A DNA stretch of 64,000 bases, from contig NC_079421.1 of the NCBI RefSeq assembly GCF_026213295.1, positions 17,970,748 through 18,034,747 on the forward strand, in the 5' to 3' direction. This document shows, one piece after another, positions 29,054-40,600 of the stretch. The DNA is from Gadus chalcogrammus (Eukaryota > Chordata > Actinopteri > Gadiformes > Gadidae). Position numbers and translations under genes: made by a program. The stretch's first letter is position 1. Every line of letters starts with the position of its first letter. The notes beneath the pieces were generated by a model, which did no database searches, was not told the origin of the DNA, and saw only the letters and a program-made list of their open reading frames with translations.

Positions 29054-32000
29054 ATGCTGGGCCAGGTGTTATCGTTCGGTCGCTCCCTGGTGCGCAGGAA
29101 GGTGGTGGACATGAGCAGCCTGGAGGACTCCAAGCTGTGCCGCTGCCTGGGCACGGTGGACCTCATCGCCCTGGGCGTGGGCAGCACCCTGGGGGCCGGC
29201 GTCTACGTGCTGGCCGGGGAGGTGGCCAAGGGCAACTCTGGCCCCAGCATCGTCATCTCCTTCCTCATCGCCGCCCTGGCCTCGGTCATGGCGGGGCTCT
29301 GCTACGCCGAGTTCGGAGCGCGCGTCCCCAAGACGGGCTCGGCGTACCTCTACAGCTACGTGACGGTCGGGGAGATCTGGGCCTTCATCACCGGCTGGAA
29401 CCTCATCCTGTCCTACGTCATCGGTGAGTTCTTGGGCTACACTCACGGCCGCTTTAGGAGGTAGGGCGGCTCGGCTGGTAACCGCAAGGTTGCTCGTTCG
29501 AGTGTCGAGGTGTCCCTGAGCAAGGCACCTCACCCTAACTACTTCAGATGAGCTGGCGGTCGCCTTGCATGGTTGACTCCGCCATCGGTGTGTGCTTGTG
29601 TGTATGAATGGGTGAATGTCAGGCATTATTGTAACGCGCTTTGGATAAAGGGCTATATAAATGCAGTCCGTTTACAATTCACGCTTCTCGATTGGGGCTG
29701 AATCGAGGTGATGCTGGTAGTGGCGAGCCGATGACAGGCGTGGCGGTCTCTCGTAGGTACGTCGTCGGTGGCGCGGGCGTGGAGCGGGACGTTCGACGAG
29801 CTGATCGGCGGACACATCGAGAGGTTCTGTAAAACCTACTTCAGCATGAACTCCCCGGGGCTGGCGCAGTACCCCGACTTCTTTGCCGTCTGTCTGATCC
29901 TGCTGCTCTCCGGTAAGGCAGCCTCATTGCCCAGAGGATATTGATGTTGATACTGGTTCCGTTGATGGTAGTGAGACAGATGATGTGTCTTCTCTTCTAT
30001 AAAGCGATCGACCTCGGCAAATATCATTTTGAATGTGGGAAAGAGGATGATTGTAGAGTGCCGGGGTAGGCCATTTCCTTTCTTAAGGCATTTTGACCAA
30101 ATTAAATAATATAATACGTCATAAATAGATGTGTAATAGATGTCTAAAAGAGGTTGAAAATAGACATCTAACAGATGGCGAAAATAGACATAAAATAATA
30201 AACTGTATATTTTAATACAGTAAAGAAAAACATTCAATATGCGCAATTTGAACGATAAAATATCTGTAAGAGATAAGCTGCAGTGCATTAAAGGACAGGT
30301 CACCAGACGTATAGTACATAAAAGTCTAATACCTTAAAGTTCACAAGACACTATCTGAACAAAGTATCTACATGCTCCTCCTCCTCCTCCTCCGTCGTCT
30401 CCCAGGGCTGCTGTCGTTCGGGGTGAAGGAGTCCGCCTGGGTGAACAAGGTCTTCACGGCCGTCAACGTCCTCGTGCTCCTCTTCGTCATCATCTCCGGC
30501 TTCGTCAAAGGAGACTCCAAAAACTGGCAGATCTCCGAGGAGTGTCTCGTCAACGTCACCATACTAAAGAAGTAAATGAGTCTGACTCGAGTCTGACTGC
30601 TTGAGGAACTCGGGGGAACTCAAACTGTTTGTCTTGTGATAACGAACATCAGCTTGTAGAGGGATGTAGTGTAGAACGTAAATTGGTATGATGTAAGTAC
30701 CGGTTAGTATATAACTTTATTCCTACACAGTACAAACTATATCTAAATTGTTTTTATTTCACATGAGTTGTGCGTCAACCACGATTTGTCCCACTCGTGT
30801 TTATATTTACTTTACTCAGTGAATAAACAGTGGTGTTGGCTGTGTGTGTGTGTGTGTGTGTGTGCGCTTCAGGAATCTATCCGCGTCAGCCAATGTGAGC
30901 AGTGCCTACGGTGTAGGAGGGTTCATGCCCTACGGGTTCAGCGGTACCCTGGCCGGCGCCGCCACCTGCTTCTACGCCTTTGTGGGCTTTGACTGTATTG
31001 CGACAACAGGTAAAAATAAGGAATAGGTTGACGTAAACTGCAGTGTTTAGGTTTGTGTTTTGTTGCGTATTTATTCGATTGTTTCTGGGACATGACGTGA
31101 AATGGGAAAAAGTCTAGGGGGGGGAGAGAAAGGTGTGTGTGTGTGTGTTTTCTGTGTGTATCTGTGAGTTTCTTTATCTGTATGAGTATCTATGTGTTTG
31201 TGTGTCTAGGTGTGCGTATATCTGTATCAGTATCTCTACAAATATGCACACTTGTCTGCATGTGTGTGTGTGTATCAACCAAACTGTGTGTGTGTGTGTG
31301 TGAACAGGGGAGGAGGTGAGGAACCCCCAGAAGGCCATCCCCATCGGCATCGTGGTGTCTCTGACCGTCTGCTTCCTGGCGTACTTCGGGGTGTCGGCCG
31401 CCCTCACCCTCATGATGCCCTACTACCTGCTGGACGAAAAGAGCCCCCTGCCCATGGCCTTCGAGTACGTGGGCTGGGGCCCCGCCAAGTACTTGGTGGC
31501 CGTAGGGTCCCTGTGTGCCTTGTCCACCAGGTAAGGGACCGTCTATATTTTCCCTCAAAGTATCAAAAGTTTAAATTCAATTCGAATGATGATGTGTTCA
31601 GTATATGATAAACGTTGATTTTTAGTTATTAGGGCTACCGGGTTTCAGTATTTTATGTAACCAGTTAGTTATTTATAAAATTGCAGTTATAGTGTTTGAT
31701 TGACTGCAATTGTTGTGTCCCGTAATGGGGATTGACATGCGACAATAATGATTAGTCTTGTACCGGGTTGATTCTGCTTTCCCTAAGTGGTGGGGACTGC
31801 ATCTGTCTTGGTTTTGTACTTTGTGCCGCTGTTATAATGTGATAAGCTTGAATTACATTGAGCAGTGTATTCAATTCAGAACGCTGTGTTTCCGTCTTTC
31901 TTCTCTGTGGATAGTCCGTGCATGGGCCTGTTTACACAACGATAATTATCACGATTTTATTACAGTTTTTGAATTTCCACTGTATCTGTATACTGTATCT

Positions 32001-32595
32001 AGATTCCAAAACTCATGTATGAACAGGACAGGCACACCATGCTCACACCTGCCTCAGCCTGTTCACACATTGGGGGTGCAGTTTTGCGAGAGGTTAGGTT
32101 ATCCCCGCTTGACATCAAACCTGAGTCTCTAGATTAGTGCGAGATGGCCTGCGTGGCATCCATCTTGTACTAATCTAGATTGAATTGAATGCTCATTACC
32201 TCCGGAGGTGCTTTTGATAACGTTTGTCCACATCTCTCGTAAAACTGTTCCCACGTGTTCAGATTGAGAAACATCTCTCTTTGTATCTCGATCTCAACAC
32301 CCAATTTCAAAACGTGATTTAAAGAGTAACTTGTGTAATCAAGGCCTGTGTAACAAAGTTTTTAGAGACCATAATGAGAGTAATAGAGCAGACACTCAAA
32401 AAAAAATAGAACTGTGTCAAAAGATATTCACAGTAATGTAATTATTGTAAGGTAACGAAACCAGGCTTTGGAAACAACACTTTAATAATACTATCAACAG
32501 AAAAGAAAGACACACTAAGACTTTGATTTACTCTTATGCTTTTATACGCTGTGTGTGTGTGACTTTGTGTGTGTACGTGTCTGGTGTGACTTGGT

Positions 32596-32640
<45 letters not shown>

Positions 32641-35600
32641 TGTGTGCGTGTTTCCTGTGGTTCTTGACTAATGTGATGCTCTTGCATGTCTCTTGCCCTG
32701 TGCTGCAGTCTGCTGGGCTCCATATTTCCTATGCCGCGTGTAATCTATGCTATGGCCACGGACGGGGTGCTTTTCAAAACCTTAGCACGAATCAATCCTA
32801 AGACGAAGACCCCGCTTATTGCCACCATGGCGTCCGGTGTGGTAGCAGGTGAGAGACAGGGATCGTCCAATAAGATCACTCCTGCCAATCGTTGTCCCCC
32901 AATCGACTGTGAAAGACCCGGGTTCAAGATTCAGATCTCCCTAGATTGTACTCCTAAATATAAACAACAGCTGAAATATCACATTTAGATGACATTGAAA
33001 GGACTGACTTTCAATGAGGTGACCTTCACCCAGTTAAGTCCAAAAAGCGAAAGTGCTTCTGTACTCGGGTGCCATCTTGACTCTTTCACGGTTGTGCAGG
33101 TGTCCACTGTAATGATTTCTTCCCCCAGAATGTCCTCTACTTAACAGTGAACCGTCTTTTTCCCAGTCTGCTGGGCGCCATGTTCCCTCTGCCCCGCATT
33201 CTCTTTGCCATGGCGAGAGATGGCATTCTGTTCAAATTTATGTCCAATGTGAGTAAACGGCAGTCGCCTGTGGCAGCCACCATGGCAGCAGGCACCATTG
33301 CGGGTAAGATCGGAGAGAGAGAGAGAGAGAGAGAGACACAAGGAGGCTTCATGTTTTTGTTGGTGCTTTGCCTGCCTGGGCCGTCAAAGGGCTGGAGCAT
33401 CAATCGGCAGGCTTTTGATGAGCCCATGCCCCCCTGCGCATGTTCCCTTGATGGGCTGGGCTGGGTGGTGGTGGTGGTGGTGGTGGCGTCAGTGTCGGTG
33501 GGGATAAATGCATGTTAAACATGGTGATGTGAGTGGTGTTTTTTTGCAGCATGAGAAATCCCTCAGCCTTCATCATCATCTATGTACTGAAGATCCACCC
33601 TTTTCCACATCTCTTTATCCTTAATCCATTACACTTAAACATCCCAGCATCACTACTTTGATGAAAGTTTTTTTTTTTGGAGCCAAACAACAATACCAAT
33701 CTAATATTCCATCCTGTTAAATTAGATTTAACTGGATGGAACACAATGGAAGTGTTCAAGGAGTAAAGAGATCATGTATATTGTTAAATGCATTTTGAAC
33801 CCATGAGTTTATGCTGCACTTGGCGTAAAATAACAAGGTGAGGGCAGAGGACTGGAGGAAGAGAGCTCTGATCGTAGCGGCTAGCTGCTGAACTCGACTG
33901 TCTCTGATGCTATAATGTGTTAGCGTCAGGTGGTGGATTACATCTCAAACAACCCGAGGTGCGGATCCTCAACATAGATACACAGAACACAGAATTAATA
34001 AGGAGAGAAGCTGCCTTTGATAATCTCGCCTTGCTTCCACTTCAGAAAGACTAACAGACGTAGAGACAGCCTGGTCTATGGTTTAATCACAGCTTAAACG
34101 CTGGCGTATGATTGCAGGAGTACTGGGCTGGCCGGATAGCCGTGTTTGAACCAGGCTGAGAGATTAGCTCCGTACTTGGGTCAGGTGATGAGGATCTTAC
34201 AGAGGATCCTGAGACGATATTCAGTGTGACTCGCAAGGATCATTTGACATTGTCTAACATAATACAGAGTACAAGATTGCATTCAATTACATTTTATGAC
34301 ATCGGATTCCAGTTACATAGTCGTACAGTCGTGTTATAATTGGTTTCCCATGTCTCTTGTTTAAACCCTTGATGTTATTCTGTGGATGTTTCTATTTTGC
34401 TTGTGTGTCTGCATGCATGCTCATCTGTATTTGATAACATAATTTGAGCCGCTTCACAGCATACACACCCCAAATATTTGTTATAAATACAGACATAAAT
34501 AACATCCATTCCTAAGTAATTACACGTATGTATTTTATTGACACACCTTTATGCATTGTTGTGACCATCTGGTCTGAATTGTTCTTCATCTCCTGGCCTC
34601 AGCCATCATGGCCTTCCTGTTTGACCTGAAGGCGTTGGTGGACATGATGTCCATCGGGACCCTCCTGGCCTACTCCCTGGTGGCTGCCTGCGTGCTGATC
34701 CTCAGGTAAGACCCTCACAACCTCCCCATTGGAGCCGGCTTATTTAAAAATGGTACGAGCACAGTTTAGAATATAGCCCCAAGACAAATTGAGCCATTAA
34801 CCGAGAGACCTGCTTATAGCGAAGAGGTTGGAGGTGTGTGTATGTTTGTGTTTGGGTCCATGCTGTTGCACTGCGCTGGTGATGTAATCAGCGGTGAATA
34901 GTCCCATTATACAACAGCTCAAAAAGCTGCCTGAACACACGCGGCTGTTTACTCAATTTCCACGCCTTGCACAACTCCCCGATCTCGATTCCGCTGACAA
35001 GGAGCCGCAGCTCCGGTATAGCTCCATACACTACGCTCCTGTTCTTCCAACCTTCTCCTGCTTTATAAATACCCATCTGGGCCTCACTTGTTTCCTGAAG
35101 TGATCCGAGTTGCGCAAGAAAACCATAACATACAACAAACACGTTTCCCCCCCCGAATGAGACCATGGGAAAAGTGGTTTTAGAGCGGTCAACAGCCAGC
35201 GATAGCAGGAATGTGGGTCAAAACATCTGGATACCAAACGGGGCTTTTATTGGTCTGCTCTTTATTGACCTACTAGAATGGATGTTCACACACAGCTTCT
35301 CGAGAGGCAACGGAGCTCTGACATATGGTCTAGTCGTAGGCCGTGTTCCAATCGTCCTCGGTTCCTCGACCTCCAGATGTTCTGCTCTGTTACCAATTAA
35401 TTATTAAGCTGGAGGAGCAGCCACACGCGTCCCCAAAATGAGCTGTTGGCAGAGGACCAGTGTTTCTATACACACAACATGCTCTGGAGGTTTAGATCAA
35501 CAGACAAATCAAGGGAGGATGTAGCGATCGGCCCAGAACGGCCATCGTCCACCAGTGAGCGAGCAATAGGACGAAAGACCTAGGAACAAGATTTGGAATT

Positions 35601-37561
35601 CAGTCATCGCCTTAGAAAACCCTGCAATACAACAACCTTTTGACCTTTGACCATAGCCCAATCCCAAAGTGACCCCTGAGGACTAAAGACTCACAGACTA
35701 AATTGATCTCAGGTGCTAAGAGAATGTGTGAGGCCACATTTTTTCTGTTTTTTTGTAAATTCAATGAAAACAATCGGCTACAGCAATTTGATATTAGAAA
35801 ATATTTATTTTTACTTTTGAATACTTCAGTATAAAGGATGTATTGAATAATTTAGTTGATTATTGGCCTACACATACTGATCATAAGTCAGAATGGGCTA
35901 CATTTGGCTGAATTATAAAGGGTATAAGTAGTAATATGAAGAGCCGTTTTGGAGCCAAAATAGCCGGCTCTTGTTGGTGAGCTGATCCAAATGTTCCGGC
36001 TCACAAAAAAAGGCCAAAATTCCCTTCTGGTCACGCATTGACAGTAGCGTCGGTTTTGTTTACCTTCCTAATTTCCCCATAGTCTCCGCGGTAAACTTCA
36101 CAACGCTTTGAACTGTGGGTAATTCCCTTAGGTGAAGTCTGCGCTGATGCAGACTCACGGAAAGGACTCGATGAGTGTGGACTCAAACCCTCACGCCCTT
36201 TGGAATTCAAAGCCTTAATAATTTCACGAGAACGCGCAGCAAAGTCTGTGAGGCCGGACATTGAGATTGGGCCATTATGACCTTAGACCCGTGACATTTG
36301 ACCTCCCAGGTACCAACCGGACTGGGTGCAGGAGAAGAAGCCGTGTAACGGGGAGCGGGCGTTCCTCTCCTCGGAGGAGGGCGAGTCGGACCTGACGGAG
36401 TCGGAGGCCCACCTCAACATGATGAATGGAGGGGGCTCCACCCTGCAGGCCCTCCTACAACCCCCCTCCACGCCGACCGAGCACTCCTCCTCCGTGGTCA
36501 ACATGGCCGTCGGGTTCCTGGGTAGGTGACGCGTACCCCGACCCCCCCACGGTTTCTATCGAGCAAATCAAATGTAAAGAAAATATGAAAACTGATTTTT
36601 TTTTAATAGACAAATGACTAACTATTTCAGCCATCTGCCGTTTGCCCTCATGGCTCAAATGGACGTCTGGCGTTTTAACTGCTAAAGATGCTGCTACTTT
36701 TATAAATATCATAATAAATATTTTTGAGTGAACAAAATCGCAGTAATCATCCNNNNNNNNNNNNNNNNNNNNNNNNNNNNNNNNNNNNNNNNNNNNNNNN
36801 NNNNNNNNNNNNNNNNNNNNNNNNNNNNNNNNNNNNNNNNNNNNNNNNNNNNTGTTTCCGTCTTTCTTCTCTGTGGATAGTCCGTGCATGGGCCTGTTTA
36901 CACAACGATAATTATCACGATTTTATTACAGTTTTTGAATTTCCACTGTATCTGTATACTGTATCTAGATTCCAAAACTCATGTATGAACAGGACAGGCA
37001 CACCATGCTCACACCTGCCTCAGCCTGTTCACACATTGGGGGTGCAGTTTTGCGAGAGGTTAGGTTATCCCCGCTTGACATCAAACCTGAGTCTCTAGAT
37101 TAGTGCGAGATGGCCTGCGTGGCATCCATCTTGTACTAATCTAGATTGAATTGAATGCTCATTACCTCCGGAGGTGCTTTTGATAACGTTTGTCCACATC
37201 TCTCGTAAAACTGTTCCCACGTGTTCAGATTGAGAAACATCTCTCTTTGTATCTCGATCTCAACACCCAATTTCAAAACGTGATTTAAAGAGTAACTTGT
37301 GTAATCAAGGCCTGTGTAACAAAGTTTTTAGAGACCATAATGAGAGTAATAGAGCAGACACTCAAAAAAAAATAGAACTGTGTCAAAAGATATTCACAGT
37401 AATGTAATTATTGTAAGGTAACGAAACCAGGCTTTGGAAACAACACTTTAATAATACTATCAACAGAAAAGAAAGACACACTAAGACTTTGATTTACTCT
37501 TATGCTTTTATACGCTGTGTGTGTGTGACTTTGTGTGTGTACGTGTCTGGTGTGACTTGGT

Positions 37562-37606
<45 letters not shown>

Positions 37607-40600
37607 TGTGTGCGTGTTTCCTGTGGTTCTTGACTAATGTGATGCTCTTGCATGTCTCTTGCCCTGTGCTGCAGTCTGCTGGGCTCCATATTTCCTATGC
37701 CGCGTGTAATCTATGCTATGGCCACGGACGGGGTGCTTTTCAAAACCTTAGCACGAATCAATCCTAAGACGAAGACCCCGCTTATTGCCACCATGGCGTC
37801 CGGTGTGGTAGCAGGTGAGAGACAGGGATCGTCCAATAAGATCACTCCTGCCAATCGTTGTCCCCCAATCGACTGTGAAAGACCCGGGTTCAAGATTCAG
37901 ATCTCCCTAGATTGTACTCCTAAATATAAACAACAGCTGAAATATCACATTTAGATGACATTGAAAGGACTGACTTTCAATGAGGTGACCTTCACCCAGT
38001 TAAGTCCAAAAAGCGAAAGTGCTTCTGTACTCGGGTGCCATCTTGACTCTTTCACGGTTGTGCAGGTGTCCACTGTAATGATTTCTTCCCCCAGAATGTC
38101 CTCTACTTAACAGTGAACCGTCTTTTTCCCAGTCTGCTGGGCGCCATGTTCCCTCTGCCCCGCATTCTCTTTGCCATGGCGAGAGATGGCATTCTGTTCA
38201 AATTTATGTCCAATGTGAGTAAACGGCAGTCGCCTGTGGCAGCCACCATGGCAGCAGGCACCATTGCGGGTAAGATCGGAGAGAGAGAGAGAGAGAGAGA
38301 GACACAAGGAGGCTTCATGTTTTTGTTGGTGCTTTGCCTGCCTGGGCCGTCAAAGGGCTGGAGCATCAATCGGCAGGCTTTTGATGAGCCCATGCCCCCC
38401 TGCGCATGTTCCCTTGATGGGCTGGGCTGGGTGGTGGTGGTGGTGGTGGTGGCGTCAGTGTCGGTGGGGATAAATGCATGTTAAACATGGTGATGTGAGT
38501 GGTGTTTTTTTGCAGCATGAGAAATCCCTCAGCCTTCATCATCATCTATGTACTGAAGATCCACCCTTTTCCACATCTCTTTATCCTTAATCCATTACAC
38601 TTAAACATCCCAGCATCACTACTTTGATGAAAGTTTTTTTTTTTGGAGCCAAACAACAATACCAATCTAATATTCCATCCTGTTAAATTAGATTTAACTG
38701 GATGGAACACAATGGAAGTGTTCAAGGAGTAAAGAGATCATGTATATTGTTAAATGCATTTTGAACCCATGAGTTTATGCTGCACTTGGCGTAAAATAAC
38801 AAGGTGAGGGCAGAGGACTGGAGGAAGAGAGCTCTGATCGTAGCGGCTAGCTGCTGAACTCGACTGTCTCTGATGCTATAATGTGTTAGCGTCAGGTGGT
38901 GGATTACATCTCAAACAACCCGAGGTGCGGATCCTCAACATAGATACACAGAACACAGAATTAATAAGGAGAGAAGCTGCCTTTGATAATCTCGCCTTGC
39001 TTCCACTTCAGAAAGACTAACAGACGTAGAGACAGCCTGGTCTATGGTTTAATCACAGCTTAAACGCTGGCGTATGATTGCAGGAGTACTGGGCTGGCCG
39101 GATAGCCGTGTTTGAACCAGGCTGAGAGATTAGCTCCGTACTTGGGTCAGGTGATGAGGATCTTACAGAGGATCCTGAGACGATATTCAGTGTGACTCGC
39201 AAGGATCATTTGACATTGTCTAACATAATACAGAGTACAAGATTGCATTCAATTACATTTTATGACATCGGATTCCAGTTACATAGTCGTACAGTCGTGT
39301 TATAATTGGTTTCCCATGTCTCTTGTTTAAACCCTTGATGTTATTCTGTGGATGTTTCTATTTTGCTTGTGTGTCTGCATGCATGCTCATCTGTATTTGA
39401 TAACATAATTTGAGCCGCTTCACAGCATACACACCCCAAATATTTGTTATAAATACAGACATAAATAACATCCATTCCTAAGTAATTACACGTATGTATT
39501 TTATTGACACACCTTTATGCATTGTTGTGACCATCTGGTCTGAATTGTTCTTCATCTCCTGGCCTCAGCCATCATGGCCTTCCTGTTTGACCTGAAGGCG
39601 TTGGTGGACATGATGTCCATCGGGACCCTCCTGGCCTACTCCCTGGTGGCTGCCTGCGTGCTGATCCTCAGGTAAGACCCTCACAACCTCCCCATTGGAG
39701 CCGGCTTATTTAAAAATGGTACGAGCACAGTTTAGAATATAGCCCCAAGACAAATTGAGCCATTAACCGAGAGACCTGCTTATAGCGAAGAGGTTGGAGG
39801 TGTGTGTATGTTTGTGTTTGGGTCCATGCTGTTGCACTGCGCTGGTGATGTAATCAGCGGTGAATAGTCCCATTATACAACAGCTCAAAAAGCTGCCTGA
39901 ACACACGCGGCTGTTTACTCAATTTCCACGCCTTGCACAACTCCCCGATCTCGATTCCGCTGACAAGGAGCCGCAGCTCCGGTATAGCTCCATACACTAC
40001 GCTCCTGTTCTTCCAACCTTCTCCTGCTTTATAAATACCCATCTGGGCCTCACTTGTTTCCTGAAGTGATCCGAGTTGCGCAAGAAAACCATAACATACA
40101 ACAAACACGTTTCCCCCCCCGAATGAGACCATGGGAAAAGTGGTTTTAGAGCGGTCAACAGCCAGCGATAGCAGGAATGTGGGTCAAAACATCTGGATAC
40201 CAAACGGGGCTTTTATTGGTCTGCTCTTTATTGACCTACTAGAATGGATGTTCACACACAGCTTCTCGAGAGGCAACGGAGCTCTGACATATGGTCTAGT
40301 CGTAGGCCGTGTTCCAATCGTCCTCGGTTCCTCGACCTCCAGATGTTCTGCTCTGTTACCAATTAATTATTAAGCTGGAGGAGCAGCCACACGCGTCCCC
40401 AAAATGAGCTGTTGGCAGAGGACCAGTGTTTCTATACACACAACATGCTCTGGAGGTTTAGATCAACAGACAAATCAAGGGAGGATGTAGCGATCGGCCC
40501 AGAACGGCCATCGTCCACCAGTGAGCGAGCAATAGGACGAAAGACCTAGGAACAAGATTTGGAATTCAGTCATCGCCTTAGAAAACCCTGCAATACAACA

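Larger units (their letters stand above)
31887..36752 (+). repeat. First copy of a 4.87-kb near-identical duplication (contig end)
   Basis: Matches 36853-41717 throughout, including introns and the (TG)n tract. The one difference I found is a C run of 7 versus 6 (near 36541 / 41507). It carries slc7a2 exons 32709-32848, 33167-33303, 34603-34705 and 36310-36521. It ends exactly at the N gap. Confidence 0.95.

Noticed and set aside
29069..29626. 185-aa frame on the minus strand opposite slc7a2 exon 1
   Set aside because: It is the GC-rich shadow of a strong coding exon and continues into a SINE; no splice sites or similarity.
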